Of a stretch of 64,000 nucleotides of DNA, positions 18,097 to 28,434 are shown in pieces. A program made the translations under genes and the position numbers. The notes beneath the pieces were generated by a model. The model had not been told where the DNA came from, did not search any database, and saw only the letters and a list, made by a program, of their open reading frames with translations. Within the stretch, counting starts at the first letter, position 1. The number at the start of each line of letters is the position of its first letter. The DNA comes from Candidatus Agathobaculum intestinipullorum (GTDB lineage Bacteria; Bacillota; Clostridia; Oscillospirales; Butyricicoccaceae). The DNA lies in assembly GCA_019117485.1 (NCBI GenBank), contig DWZQ01000033.1, forward strand, positions 60,861 through 124,860. Direction: 5' to 3'.

Positions 18097-19035
18097 ATGA
18101 AAACAAGCGAATGCTATCTGCCCGAGGGCAGTTACACCGCGCTGCCCGAGGTACGGCAGGCGCTCGCGTCGCTCGACGGCCTGCGCCGCGCACAGGATGA
18201 GGGTGCCATCCTCGAGGCGGTCGCGCAGCGGTGCACCGCCGCACACGACCTGCTGTTTGACTTCGGCTTTGCACAGGGTATCATGCCGCGCTCGTGTGGC
18301 GCGCTTGGCGTGGCTGAGGGCGATACGCGCGAGATCGCCATCCTGTCCCGCGTGGGCAAGCCCACCTGCTTTTCCGTCACCGAAATCGACGAAAGCGCGG
18401 ATACGCCCATTGTCTGGCTAAGCCGCACGATCGTGCAGCAGCGCGCGCAGGACTATTTTCTCGACACGTTACGCCCCGGCGATGTAATCCCGGCCGTGGT
18501 AACCCATCTGGAAAACTTCGGCGCGTTTGTCGACATCGGTTGCGGCGTCGCCTCGCTCATCGGCATTGAAAACCTGTCGGTCTCGCGTATCTTCCACCCG
18601 TCCGACCGGCTGCGCGTCGGCCAGCGTATCTGCGCGGCGGTGCGTGCTGTTGATCCGGTATCACGCCGTATTTCGCTCACCCACCGCGAATTGCTCGGCA
18701 CATGGGAACAGAACGCCGCGCAGTTTGCCGCAGGCGAAACCGTGCGCGGTGTGGTGCGGTCGGTCGAACCGTACGGCGTGTTTATCGAGCTGGCGCCGAA
18801 CCTGTCCGGTTTGGCGGAGGCGCGCGGCGATTTGACACCCGGCACCATTGTGTCGGTTTACATCAAATCCATTCTGCCACAGCGCATGAAAATCAAGCTG
18901 ACCGTCATTGACGTACTCGCGCCGTCGGCCGAGCCGGCCCCGCCGCCGTACTTTATCACGGACGGCCACATCGGCGAATGGGTGTACACCCCGCCCTGCT
19001 GTGACCGGAAATACATTGCGACCGTGTTCGAATGA
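18097..19035 (+). CDS. S1-domain RNA-binding protein
   Basis: The 312-residue protein is related to ribosomal protein S1 and the IspH-S1 type proteins of Clostridia. The first about 120 residues are a distinct alpha/beta region. Two S1 OB-folds follow: LRPGDVIPAVVTHLENFGAFVDIGCGVASLIGIENLS (about 128-190) and FAAGETVRGVVRSVEPYGVFIELAPNLSGLAE (about 210-275), each with the Gly/Phe/Gly pattern that binds single-stranded RNA. AAAGGAGG lies 9 bases before ATG. It probably acts in translation or RNA handling. The gene converges with rarA, leaving only 3 bases between the stop codons, and no terminator is visible there. Confidence 0.82.
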   Translation: MKTSECYLPEGSYTALPEVRQALASLDGLRRAQDEGAILEAVAQRCTAAHDLLFDFGFAQGIMPRSCGALGVAEGDTREIAILSRVGKPTCFSVTEIDESADTPIVWLSRTIVQQRAQDYFLDTLRPGDVIPAVVTHLENFGAFVDIGCGVASLIGIENLSVSRIFHPSDRLRVGQRICAAVRAVDPVSRRISLTHRELLGTWEQNAAQFAAGETVRGVVRSVEPYGVFIELAPNLSGLAEARGDLTPGTIVSVYIKSILPQRMKIKLTVIDVLAPSAEPAPPPYFITDGHIGEWVYTPPCCDRKYIATVFE

Positions 19036-19038
19036 GCG

Positions 19039-20289
19039 TTACTGTCCGCCCTTGATGCGCTCCCAGTAGGCTTTGGCTGCCTGCTCTACCTTGTTCGGGC
19101 CGTAGTCGTAATAGTGCGCGTTTTTGATCTCGTTTGGCAGGTACTGTTGCGCGACCCAGTGGTTCGGGAACGCGTGCGGGTACTGGTAGGTCAGCCCGCG
19201 GCCGAGTTTGGCCGCGCCGCCGTAATGTGCGTCCTTGATATGTGCCGGGATGTCGCCTGTGCGCCCGGCGCGCACATCGGCCATGGCCGCATCGATGGCG
19301 GCGGCTGCGCTATTGGACTTGGGCGCGGTTGCCATTAGGATGACGGCCTCGGCAAGTGGGATGCGTGCTTCGGGCAGGCCGAGCTGGAAGGCGCTGTCCA
19401 CCAGCGCTTTCACGATGGCTGCGCACTGCGGATAGGCAAGGCCGATATCTTCGGACGCAATCACCAGCATGCGCCGCGCCGCCGAGATCATGTCGCCCGC
19501 CTCCAGCAGCCGCGCGAGATAATGCAGCGCGGCGTCGGGGTCGGAGCCGCGGATGGACTTTTGCAGCGCGGAAAGGATATCGTAATGGCTGTCGCCGTCG
19601 CGGTCGTAGCGCATGTTGGAGCGCTGCGCCGCCTGTTGCGCGTCCGTCAGCGTCACGCCGTCCGTCCCTGCGCCCAGCACCAGCAGCTCGACCGCGCCCA
19701 GCGCCTTGCGCACATCCCCACCGACCGCCTGCGCGATGTAGGCCGCGACCCCGTCCCCGACGGGGATGTTTTTGTCCCCAATGGAAAGCGCAAAGGCCCG
19801 CTCGACCGCACGCTGCATGTCCGCAGCTTCGATCGGTTTGAACTCGAATACCGTGCTGCGGCTCAAAATAGCATTGTAGACGTAGAAATATGGGTTTTCG
19901 GTCGTCGATGCGATCAGCGTCATTTTGCCCGTCTCGATAAACTCCAGCAGGCTCTGCTGCTGCTTTTTGTTGAAATATTGGATTTCGTCCAGATACACCA
20001 GCGCGCCATTGGGCGCAAGGAAGGTATCCAGCTCGTCGATGATCGCCTTGATGTCTGAGATGCCTGCAGTTGTGGCGTTGAGGTGATACAGCCGGCGCTC
20101 AGTCTGTTTTGCGATGATGGACGCGACCGTGGTCTTGCCCACGCCGGACGGGCCGTAAAAAATCATATTCGGGATTGTACCCGACTCGATCACGCGGCGC
20201 AGCAGGCCGGTTTTGCCGAGCAGGTGCCGCTGGCCGACCACGTCGTCCAAGGTTTTCGGGCGGATTTTATCCGCTAAGGGTTGGTACAT
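19039..20289 (-). CDS. rarA: Replication-associated recombination protein A (RarA/MgsA AAA+ ATPase)
   Basis: The 416-residue clamp-loader-like AAA+ ATPase acts at stalled replication forks. Seen: PLADKIRPKTLDDVVGQRHLLG at the N-terminus, Walker A GPSGVGKT, Walker B VYLDEIQYF, sensor STTENPYFYV, and the conserved C-terminal tetramerisation region (SAARRMLVIASEDIGLAYP; YQYPHAFPNHWVAQQYLP). Length and motif order match the family fully. It is transcribed alone from a consensus promoter facing that of hisC. Confidence 0.96.
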   Translation of the reverse strand: MYQPLADKIRPKTLDDVVGQRHLLGKTGLLRRVIESGTIPNMIFYGPSGVGKTTVASIIAKQTERRLYHLNATTAGISDIKAIIDELDTFLAPNGALVYLDEIQYFNKKQQQSLLEFIETGKMTLIASTTENPYFYVYNAILSRSTVFEFKPIEAADMQRAVERAFALSIGDKNIPVGDGVAAYIAQAVGGDVRKALGAVELLVLGAGTDGVTLTDAQQAAQRSNMRYDRDGDSHYDILSALQKSIRGSDPDAALHYLARLLEAGDMISAARRMLVIASEDIGLAYPQCAAIVKALVDSAFQLGLPEARIPLAEAVILMATAPKSNSAAAAIDAAMADVRAGRTGDIPAHIKDAHYGGAAKLGRGLTYQYPHAFPNHWVAQQYLPNEIKNAHYYDYGPNKVEQAAKAYWERIKGGQ

Positions 20290-20324
20290 GCCTTGCCCCC
20301 GTTCTAAGCTTTTCTGATAGCTTG

Positions 20325-20353
20325 ATTATACCACGCTTTTTAGGGTTGTACAA
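20325..20353 (-). promoter_or_regulatory. rarA promoter
   Basis: Minus strand TTGTAC (20353-20348), 17 bases, TATAAT (20330-20325). Confidence 0.75.
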
Positions 20354-20360
20354 ACAAGGG

Positions 20361-20389
20361 TTGACTTTCCTGCTTTACTATGGTAAACT
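20361..20389 (+). promoter_or_regulatory. hisC promoter
   Basis: TTGACT (20361-20366), 17 bases, TAAACT (20384-20389). It is back-to-back with the rarA promoter, with 7 bases between their -35 boxes. Confidence 0.7.
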
Positions 20390-20427
20390 ATCCGCAGTCA
20401 GTAAAACGCAAAAAGGAGAGTTTCCCG

Positions 20428-21483
20428 ATGGACAAGCCCTTTCTCAAAAGGCTCCGCCGTATCGACCCCTATGTGCCGGGCGAACAGCCGCAGAGCGATG
20501 ATATCATCAAGTTAAACGCCAACGAAAATCCGTACCCGCCCGCGCCGGGCGTGCAGCAGGCGCTGCGCGACTTCGATGCATCGCGCCTTGCACTCTATCC
20601 GGACGCCAACGGCAAGGCGCTCAAAACCGCGTTGGCCAACCGGTTCGGGTTGAAGCCTTCGCAGGTGTTTCTCGGCAACGGCTCGGACGATGTGCTGGCG
20701 CTCGCGTTCCAATCGTTTTTCTGCTCAGACGAGCCTGTTTTGTACCCGGATATCACCTATTCGTTCTATCCGGTCTGGTGCGACCTGTTCTGCATCCCGT
20801 ATGAGACTGTACCGCTGGACGAAAACTTCTGCGTCAATATTCGCGACTACGACCGCCCGAACGGCGGCATCGTGCTGCCCAACCCGAACGCGCCGACCGG
20901 GCGTGGTGTGTCGCTTGCCTTCCTCGAGGATCTCTTGCAGCACAATGCGGACTGCGTGGTCATCATTGACGAGGCCTATGTCGATTTCGGCGCACAGAGT
21001 GCGGTGCCGCTGATCGAAAAGTATGAAAACCTGCTCGTCGTGCAGACAATGAGCAAGTCGCGCTCGCTGGCCGGTTTGCGTATCGGCTATGCGCTCGGTT
21101 CGGAAACGCTGATCGCTACGCTCGAAGCGGTCAAGAACTCGTATAATTCCTACACGATGGACGCGGTCGCACTCGCCGCAGGCGAGGCTGCGGTCGCAGA
21201 TGAGGCGTATTTTCAGGAAACCTGCTGTAAGGTGGTCGCCACGCGTGAACGTACAGCGGACGCGTTGCGCGGGCTGGGCTTTGTCGTCCCGCCCTCGTTG
21301 ACCAACTTCCTGTTTGTCACCCACCCGGACAAAAATGCGTCCGATATCTTTGCGGCGCTGCGGGAACGCGGCATATTCATTCGGTATTTCAAGCTGCCGC
21401 GCATCGACAATTACCTGCGCATCACAGTCGGGACGGATGAACAGATGGACCGGCTGATTGACGCGCTGCGTGATTTGTTGTGA
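20428..21483 (+). CDS. hisC: Histidinol-phosphate aminotransferase
   Basis: The 351-residue PLP enzyme of fold type I transfers the amino group from glutamate to imidazole-acetol phosphate in histidine synthesis; related enzymes act on aromatic amino acids. Seen: substrate entry KLNANENPYPP near residue 30, VLPNPNAPTG, IIDEAYVDFG, and the PLP-binding Lys210 in TMSKSRSLAGLRIGYA. ATG 20428 is chosen because AAAAGGAGAG precedes it and the start agrees with family length. No other his gene is nearby, so it may be a stand-alone or dual-use aminotransferase. Confidence 0.9.
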   Translation: MDKPFLKRLRRIDPYVPGEQPQSDDIIKLNANENPYPPAPGVQQALRDFDASRLALYPDANGKALKTALANRFGLKPSQVFLGNGSDDVLALAFQSFFCSDEPVLYPDITYSFYPVWCDLFCIPYETVPLDENFCVNIRDYDRPNGGIVLPNPNAPTGRGVSLAFLEDLLQHNADCVVIIDEAYVDFGAQSAVPLIEKYENLLVVQTMSKSRSLAGLRIGYALGSETLIATLEAVKNSYNSYTMDAVALAAGEAAVADEAYFQETCCKVVATRERTADALRGLGFVVPPSLTNFLFVTHPDKNASDIFAALRERGIFIRYFKLPRIDNYLRITVGTDEQMDRLIDALRDLL

Positions 21484-21532
21484 ACCAGCTGTCAATAGGG
21501 GAGGGGAGGACATCCCCTGTTTGCACACAAGA

Positions 21533-21562
21533 AAAAGCCCGGAAGCAGAATTCCGGGCTTTT
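21533..21562 (+). terminator. hisC terminator
   Basis: AAAAGCCCGGAA (21533-21544) pairs with TTCCGGGCTTTT (21551-21562). Confidence 0.85.
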
Positions 21563-21577
21563 GCGTTGGAGAAAAAA

Positions 21578-21603
21578 CAGTCCCCCGGATATCCGGGGGA
21601 CTG
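21578..21603 (-). terminator. gdhA terminator
   Basis: Perfect 26-base palindrome CAGTCCCCCGGAT/ATCCGGGGGACTG; on the minus strand it is followed by TTTTTT. It sits 16 bases from the hisC terminator, giving each convergent gene its own hairpin. Confidence 0.8.
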
Positions 21604-21651
21604 CAATAGGCATCGCCAGTATTTTATTGCAGGCTATACGCCGCAAGGCAA

Positions 21652-23040
<1,389 letters not shown>

Positions 23041-23089
23041 TCAGGGAAAAGTGCGGAATAACTCACATACTTGCGGTAGTGCATTCCCT

Positions 23090-23118
23090 ATTATATAGTA
23101 TTTAACCAAAGAGTGCAA
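23090..23118 (-). promoter_or_regulatory. gdhA promoter
   Basis: Minus strand TTGCAC (23118-23113), 17 bases, perfect TATAAT (23095-23090). This leaves a leader of roughly 90 bases. Confidence 0.8.
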
Positions 23119-23185
23119 TACTTTAGCGTGTTAAAAATATACATTTTTTTCTTGCTTCATAGGGATAGAAATTGTGACATTTCGC

Positions 23186-23194
23186 TGATATAAT
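23186..23194 (+). promoter_or_regulatory. Extended -10 promoter for the MGMT-like gene
   Basis: TGATATAAT (23186-23194) has the TGn extension; no good -35 is present at normal spacing. Confidence 0.5.
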
Positions 23195-23221
23195 GAAATA
23201 GCAAAAGGAGAATCTTGCAAA

Positions 23222-23530
23222 ATGAACACTTTTGAAAGGATTTATGCAGTCGTCCGGCGCATCCCGCGCGGCACGGTAGCGACATATGGGCAGGTGGCGC
23301 TGCTTGCGGGGAACCCGCGTTGGGCGCGGGTAGTCGGCTACGCGCTGCACGCTAATCCCGACCCGGAGGGCATCCCATGTTACCGTGTGGTCACCAAGGA
23401 TGGTCGTACCTCGTCTGCGTTCGCGTTCGGCGGGGCGGATGTGCAGCGCGCGCTGCTGGAGGCGGATGGCATCGGCTTTACGCCGGATGGCCGCGTCGAC
23501 ATGGCAAAATATCAATGGGAGGGACTATAA
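23222..23530 (+). CDS. Short MGMT-family protein (alkylated-DNA repair/base-flipping domain)
   Basis: The 102-residue protein consists only of the helix-turn-helix active-site domain of O6-alkylguanine transferases: a Tyr/Arg-finger region GTVATYGQVALLAG, VGYALHANPD, and IPCYRVV. The last keeps the acceptor Cys but has Tyr where the classical motif PCHRV has His. Alkyltransferase-like proteins with the same size usually have Trp instead of Cys, so this one may retain transfer activity. AAAAGGAG precedes the ATG. It probably recognises alkylated guanine in DNA. Confidence 0.85.
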   Translation: MNTFERIYAVVRRIPRGTVATYGQVALLAGNPRWARVVGYALHANPDPEGIPCYRVVTKDGRTSSAFAFGGADVQRALLEADGIGFTPDGRVDMAKYQWEGL

Positions 23531-23532
23531 GC

Positions 23533-23567
23533 AATACCGCATCATTCAATAAGAATGATGCGGTATT
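23533..23567 (+). terminator. Terminator after the MGMT-like gene
   Basis: AATACCGCATCATT (23533-23546) pairs with AATGATGCGGTATT (23554-23567); a short T-rich run follows. Confidence 0.8.
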
Positions 23568-23651
23568 ACTTTCATCGGTCCATTGTCCATAGGTGGCGGG
23601 GCGAAGCGGAATGTGTCTGTCGTGGCTTTTTTGAATTTTCTGTGAAGTCCA

Positions 23652-23679
23652 TTGACAGTCGCCGCAAAGCGAGTATACT
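23652..23679 (+). promoter_or_regulatory. Promoter of the MarR-ABC exporter operon
   Basis: TTGACA (23652-23657), 16 bases, TATACT (23674-23679). Confidence 0.8.
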
Positions 23680-23698
23680 ATGTTAGTACGCTAATAGT
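23677..23698 (+). promoter_or_regulatory. Candidate MarR operator
   Basis: An imperfect inverted repeat (ACTATGTTAG / CTAATAGT around TACG) overlaps the end of the -10 box and the predicted transcript start, the usual place for a MarR autorepressor site. It differs from the operator pattern of the second MarR gene at 45.9 kb. Confidence 0.5.
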
Positions 23699-23715
23699 AA
23701 GGGGGCTAACAAATT

Positions 23716-24177
23716 ATGTGTGACCAGCATATCGGTGCCGAGATCGGCATGCTGGGCAACCTGCTGAAACGGCAGATGGTCTGCCACAGCGGCCGTGCCG
23801 AGCCTGACCATGCTACCGGCATGCAGGCGATGATCATTCATTATTTAAGTGGTGCGCAGGAGGACCGTTTCCAGCGCGATATTGAAACGCAGTTCCGATT
23901 CCGCCGCTCGACGGCGACCGGTATTTTGCAGCTGATGGAGCGGCGCGGCCTGCTTGTGCGCGAGCCGGTGCCGTACGACGCACGGCTCAAGCGGCTGGTG
24001 CTGACCGACAAGGCGCGTGCGCTGCATCAGCAAATCCACGAAAAGCTTTCGCGGACCGAACAGGTCATGCGCGAGGGCATCGACGAGCAGGATCTGGCGG
24101 TCTGGTTCCGGGTGACGGGCCAGATTCGTGCCAATCTGGAAAATTATCAACGCAAGGCTTCGGAGGGACAGGCATGA
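23716..24177 (+). CDS. MarR-family transcriptional regulator
   Basis: The 153-residue winged-helix protein has a recognition region FRFRRSTATGILQLMERRGLLVREP and a wing RLKRLVLTDKA at about 65-115, with flanking dimerisation helices. It is the first gene of an operon with two ABC exporter genes; its stop overlaps the next start by 4 bases (ATGA). The usual role is to repress the operon until a toxic compound binds. The inverted repeat at its own promoter supports autoregulation. Confidence 0.9.
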   Translation: MCDQHIGAEIGMLGNLLKRQMVCHSGRAEPDHATGMQAMIIHYLSGAQEDRFQRDIETQFRFRRSTATGILQLMERRGLLVREPVPYDARLKRLVLTDKARALHQQIHEKLSRTEQVMREGIDEQDLAVWFRVTGQIRANLENYQRKASEGQA

Positions 24178-25904
24178 TCAAAAAACTACTGAAAAGCGTG
24201 CGTGAGTTTAAAAAGGACGCGCTGCTCACGCCGTTTTTCGTCGTGCTCGAGGTCGTCATGGAGGTTGTCATCCCGGCGGTGATGGCGCTTTTGATCGACA
24301 AGGGCATCGACGCGCAGGATATGGGCGAGATCTGGAAGTATGGCATTATTCTGGTGATCTGTGCCATGCTTGCGCTCATCTTCGGCGCAGCGGCGGGTAC
24401 ATACGCCGCGCGCGCGTCAACGGGCTTTGCCCGCAACCTGCGCCACGACATGTATTACGCGGTACAGGATTTCTCGTTTTCCAATATCGACAAATTTTCT
24501 ACCGGCTCGATCGTCACCCGTCTGACGACCGACGTCACCAACGTGCAGAACTCGTTCCAGATGTGTACGCGTATCGCGGTGCGCTGCCCGGTGATGCTGG
24601 TTTTCGCGCTCGTGATGGCGTTCCAGCTGAACAGCCAGCTTGCGCTGGTGTTCCTGTGCGTGCTGCCTGTGCTGGCCATCGGCCTTGGCATCCTCATGCG
24701 CACGGTGGGCCCGGTGTTTGAGCGCGTGTTCAAAACCTATGACCGGATGAACACGGTCGTGCAGGAGAATGTGCGCGGCATCCGTGTGGTTAAGGCCTAT
24801 GTGCGCGAGGAGCATGAGACGGAAAAGTTCAAGGGCGTATCCGCCATGCTGTACCGCCAGTTTTCCAAGGCGCAGAAAACGCTCGCCGGCGTCAGCCCGC
24901 TGATGCAGTTCTGTATGTACACCTGCATGCTGCTGATTTCGTGGTTCGGCGCGCGGCTGATCGTCGGCGGCAGCATGACGACCGGCGAACTGACCAGTCT
25001 GTTCTCCTACGCGATGCAGATTTTGATGAGTTTGATGATGGTAGCAATGGTGTTCGTGATGATCACCATGTCCAAGGCGAGCGCCGAGCGTATTGTCGAG
25101 TTGCTTGACGAGCAGCCTGACCTGCACGACCCGGCAAACCCGATCACCGAGGTCAAGAGCGGTGATATCGACTTTGACGATGTCAACTTCAGCTATAAGG
25201 GCGACGCGAGCAAGCTTGCGCTGCGCGACGTGAACCTGCATATCAAGGCAGGGCAGACGGTGGGTATCCTCGGCGGCACGGGCGCAGCCAAGTCGACGCT
25301 CGTTCAGTTGATCCCCCGCCTGTATGACGTGACGAGTGGCTCGGTCAAGGTCGGCGGTGTGGATGTGCGCGACTATGGCATCGAGGCGCTGCGTGAGCAG
25401 GTCGCCATGGTGCTGCAAAAGAACGTGCTGTTCTCGGGCACGATCAAGGAAAACCTACGCTGGGGTAACGAGCACGCGACCGACGAGGAACTCGAGCGCG
25501 TGTGCAAACTTGCGCAGGCAGACGAATTTATCCGCCAGATGCCGGATGGGTATGACACCTATATCGAGCAGGGCGGCACCAACGTGTCCGGTGGCCAGAA
25601 GCAGCGCTTGTGCATCGCCCGTGCTCTGCTGAAAAAGCCCAAGGTGCTCATTTTGGACGACTCGACCAGCGCGGTCGACACCAAGACCGACGCGCTGATC
25701 CGCAAGGCGTTCGCTGAGGAGATCCCGGACACGACCAAGCTGATCATTGCGCAGCGTATTTCGTCCGTGCAGGATGCCGACCAGATCGTCATTTTGGACG
25801 GCGGTGCGGTGCAGGCGGTCGGCACGCACGATGAATTGATGGCAACCAACCCGATCTATCAGGAAATCTACGACCAGCAGATGCGGAAAGGAGGCGAGGA
25901 CTGA
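24174..25904 (+). CDS. ABC exporter half-transporter, degenerate-site subunit
   Basis: The 576-residue protein fuses a six-helix exporter membrane domain (about 1-310) to an ATPase domain. Walker A reads GGTGAAKST (367-375), with Ala where Gly is usual. The signature is NVSGGQKQRL. Walker B is LILDDSTSAVD, with Asp replacing the catalytic Glu. This is the pattern of the non-hydrolysing half of heterodimeric exporters (TM287/288, BmrCD type). The partner follows with a 1-base overlap. Together they should export hydrophobic compounds across the membrane under control of the MarR gene upstream. Confidence 0.92.
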   Translation: MIKKLLKSVREFKKDALLTPFFVVLEVVMEVVIPAVMALLIDKGIDAQDMGEIWKYGIILVICAMLALIFGAAAGTYAARASTGFARNLRHDMYYAVQDFSFSNIDKFSTGSIVTRLTTDVTNVQNSFQMCTRIAVRCPVMLVFALVMAFQLNSQLALVFLCVLPVLAIGLGILMRTVGPVFERVFKTYDRMNTVVQENVRGIRVVKAYVREEHETEKFKGVSAMLYRQFSKAQKTLAGVSPLMQFCMYTCMLLISWFGARLIVGGSMTTGELTSLFSYAMQILMSLMMVAMVFVMITMSKASAERIVELLDEQPDLHDPANPITEVKSGDIDFDDVNFSYKGDASKLALRDVNLHIKAGQTVGILGGTGAAKSTLVQLIPRLYDVTSGSVKVGGVDVRDYGIEALREQVAMVLQKNVLFSGTIKENLRWGNEHATDEELERVCKLAQADEFIRQMPDGYDTYIEQGGTNVSGGQKQRLCIARALLKKPKVLILDDSTSAVDTKTDALIRKAFAEEIPDTTKLIIAQRISSVQDADQIVILDGGAVQAVGTHDELMATNPIYQEIYDQQMRKGGED

Positions 25905-27853
25905 TGCCAGGACCCGGAATGAGGGGACCGGTGGGTGGCCCCGGAGGCCCCGGCCGTCACGGCCGCATGATGGCAGGCGGCAAGCGCAGTAAAAACCCGC
26001 GCAAGACGCTCGCACGCCTGCTGCGGTATATCCGCGACGGGTACACCGTGCAGTTTACCGCCGTGCTGATCTGCATTTTGTTCTCGGCGGTTGCAAACGT
26101 GGCAGGTTCGATGTTCCTGCGCGTATTGATCGACGATTATATCGCCCCGCTGTTGCTCCAGGCCTCGCCCGTGTTTACCGGGCTGGTGCATGCGCTGCTG
26201 CTGATGGCGATGATCTATCTGGTCGGCATTGTTTCGACCTTCCTGTACAACTTTATCATGGTGTCGATCTCGCAGGGCATTTTGAAAAAGGTGCGTGACC
26301 AAATGTTCGAGGGCATGCAGAAGCTGCCCATCCGCTATTTTGACACGCACACCCACGGCGACCTGATGAGCCACTTCACCAACGATACCGACACGTTGCA
26401 GCAGATGCTCAGCCAGTCCATCCCGCAGATGTTCAACTCACTGGTGACTATTGTTGCAGTATTCCTTGCCATGCTGTTCACCAATATCTGGCTGACACTG
26501 TTCGTCCTGCTGGGCGTTGCCGTGATGCTGGTGGTCACACGCCGCATCGGCGGCAAGTCCGCGCGCTACTTCCTCGAGCAGCAGACCTCGCTGGGCAAGG
26601 TCAACGGCTTTATCGAGGAGATGATCGGTGGGCAGAAGGTTGTCAAGGTGTTCTGCCACGAGGAAAAGTGCAAGGAGCAGTTTGATGTGCTCAATGACAC
26701 GCTGCGCGAGCACGCCAAGAACGCCAACACCTTCGCCAACATCCTGATGCCGATTATGATGAACATCGGCAACCTGCTGTATGTGCTGGTTGCGGTGGTC
26801 GGCGGCACGCTGGCGCTGTCCGGCGCAGTCGGCAGCAGCATCACAATCGGCGTGATCGCTTCCTTCCTGCAACTGACCAAGTCGTTCACCATGCCGATCA
26901 ACCAGATCTCGCAGCAGATCAACATGATCGTCATGGCGCTGGCGGGCGCGGAGCGTATCTTCGAGCTGATGGATGAGCAGCCCGAGCAGGATAACGGCTA
27001 TGTCACGCTGGTCAACGCCAAGTACGACAAGGACGGCAACCTGACCGAAACGCCCGAAAAGACCAACATCTGGGCGTGGAAGCACCCGCATGAGGACGGC
27101 ACGATCACTTACCAGAAGGTCTGCGGTGATGTGCGCTTCTATGACGTCGATTTCGGCTATAACCCGGATAAAATCGTGCTGCACGATATCACGCTGTACG
27201 CCGAGCCCGGCCAAAAGGTCGCGTTCGTCGGCGCGACCGGCGCGGGCAAAACCACGATCACCAACCTCATCAACCGCTTTTATGACATCGCCGACGGCAA
27301 GATCCGCTATGACGGCATTAACATCAACAAGGTCAAAAAATCCGACCTGCGCCGCTCGCTCGGCATCGTATTGCAGGATACCAACCTGTTCACCGGCACC
27401 ATCCGTGATAACATCCGTTACGGCAACCTTGACGCAACAGATCAGGAAGTCGAGGCGGCCGCGCAGCTGGCGAACGCGGATGACTTCATCCGCCGCCTGC
27501 CCGACGGTTACGACACGGTGATTGACGGCGACGGCGGCAGTCTGTCGCAGGGTCAGCGTCAGCTGCTGAGCATTGCACGCGCGGCGGTCGCCGACCCACC
27601 GGTTATGATCCTCGATGAGGCAACCAGCAGCATCGACACGCGCACCGAATCGATCGTGCAAGCCGGTATGGATGGCCTGATGTCCGGACGTACCGTGTTT
27701 GTCATTGCGCACCGTCTGTCGACCGTACAGAACGCGGATGTGATTATGGTGCTTGAGCTCGGTCACATTATCGAGCGCGGCAACCACGAGCAGTTGATCG
27801 CGGAAAAGGGCAAGTATTATCAGCTGTACACCGGTGCATTCGAGTTGGAATGA
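25904..27853 (+). CDS. ABC exporter half-transporter, catalytic subunit
   Basis: The 649-residue partner of the preceding gene starts within its stop codon (TGATG). A Gly/Pro/Arg-rich cytoplasmic start (about 1-35) precedes six membrane helices. An extra loop of about 45 charged residues (about 365-405) lies before the ATPase domain. Walker A is GATGAGKT (443-450), the signature LSQGQRQLLSIARA, and Walker B VMILDEATSSID with the intact catalytic Glu. It therefore provides the competent composite site of the heterodimer. Confidence 0.92.
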   Translation: MPGPGMRGPVGGPGGPGRHGRMMAGGKRSKNPRKTLARLLRYIRDGYTVQFTAVLICILFSAVANVAGSMFLRVLIDDYIAPLLLQASPVFTGLVHALLLMAMIYLVGIVSTFLYNFIMVSISQGILKKVRDQMFEGMQKLPIRYFDTHTHGDLMSHFTNDTDTLQQMLSQSIPQMFNSLVTIVAVFLAMLFTNIWLTLFVLLGVAVMLVVTRRIGGKSARYFLEQQTSLGKVNGFIEEMIGGQKVVKVFCHEEKCKEQFDVLNDTLREHAKNANTFANILMPIMMNIGNLLYVLVAVVGGTLALSGAVGSSITIGVIASFLQLTKSFTMPINQISQQINMIVMALAGAERIFELMDEQPEQDNGYVTLVNAKYDKDGNLTETPEKTNIWAWKHPHEDGTITYQKVCGDVRFYDVDFGYNPDKIVLHDITLYAEPGQKVAFVGATGAGKTTITNLINRFYDIADGKIRYDGININKVKKSDLRRSLGIVLQDTNLFTGTIRDNIRYGNLDATDQEVEAAAQLANADDFIRRLPDGYDTVIDGDGGSLSQGQRQLLSIARAAVADPPVMILDEATSSIDTRTESIVQAGMDGLMSGRTVFVIAHRLSTVQNADVIMVLELGHIIERGNHEQLIAEKGKYYQLYTGAFELE

Positions 27854-27926
27854 TTTTGTCCAAACCGTAAGGTTGGGAGAAAGGGAATTGCAGATGATCG
27901 AAAATACGCTTTCGATCGGACGGAAT

Positions 27927-28159
27927 GCATCCCAAAGTCGGGTTTGACCCGACTTTGGGATGCCACGCAAAACAAAAAAGGGGCTGCCCGCAGGCAGCCC
28001 CTTTCAGTTTGTCTATAAAGTTCCCGCGCCGCAGCGCGCATAGTTCAGCCGCTCTGTGAGCGGCATCAAAAAAGCGAGCTTTGCCCGCTTTTTTGATACA
28101 ACTGATTCGATTGGAAGCGTGGTTCCAATCGAGAGGCTGCCCGCAGGCAGCCCCTTTTT
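27927..28159. repeat. Cluster of stacked stem-loops between the exporter operon and rubredoxin
   Basis: At least six hairpins lie in 233 bases: GCATCCCAAAGTCGGG (27927-27942) with a perfect 16-base partner (27948-27963); AAAGGGGCTGCC with GGCAGCCCCTTT (27977-28004); GCCGCTC/GAGCGGC (28048-28064); ATCAAAAAAGCG/CGCTTTTTTGAT (28065-28097); CGATTGGAA/TTCCAATCG (28108-28131); and GGCTGCC/GGCAGCC (28135-28152). The second and last share the core GGCTGCCCGCAGGCAGCCCC, a duplicated terminator. Together they should terminate transcription from both sides. No gene is seen in this gap. Confidence 0.75.
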
Positions 28160-28171
28160 GTTTTATGTTGT

Positions 28172-28330
28172 TTATGCCGGCTCAAACTCGTCCTTGCCAA
28201 CTGCGCACAGCGGGCAGACCCAGTCCTCGGGCAGCGCCTCAAATGCCGTGCCCGGTGCGACGCCATTATCCGGATCACCCGCAGCGGGATCGTAAATATA
28301 ACCACAAATCTTGCAAACGTACTTGCTCAT
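28172..28330 (-). CDS. Rubredoxin
   Basis: The 52-residue electron carrier has four cysteines that bind one iron: Cys6 and Cys9 (CKICGY) and Cys39 and Cys42 (CPLCA). The conserved YIYDPAAGD and a Trp before the second pair (DWVCPLC) are present. Size and spacing are textbook. GAGAGGA precedes the ATG by 8 bases. In anaerobes it usually feeds electrons to peroxide- or oxygen-detoxifying enzymes. No such partner is adjacent here. Confidence 0.95.
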   Translation of the reverse strand: MSKYVCKICGYIYDPAAGDPDNGVAPGTAFEALPEDWVCPLCAVGKDEFEPA

Positions 28331-28434
28331 TTGGAACATCCTCTCTTGTTGATTTCTGATACTAATATAAATGAATTATCAATAAATGTCTACTGGAATA
28401 CTGGACAATAATCTGAACCGATTTTTGTTGTTTT

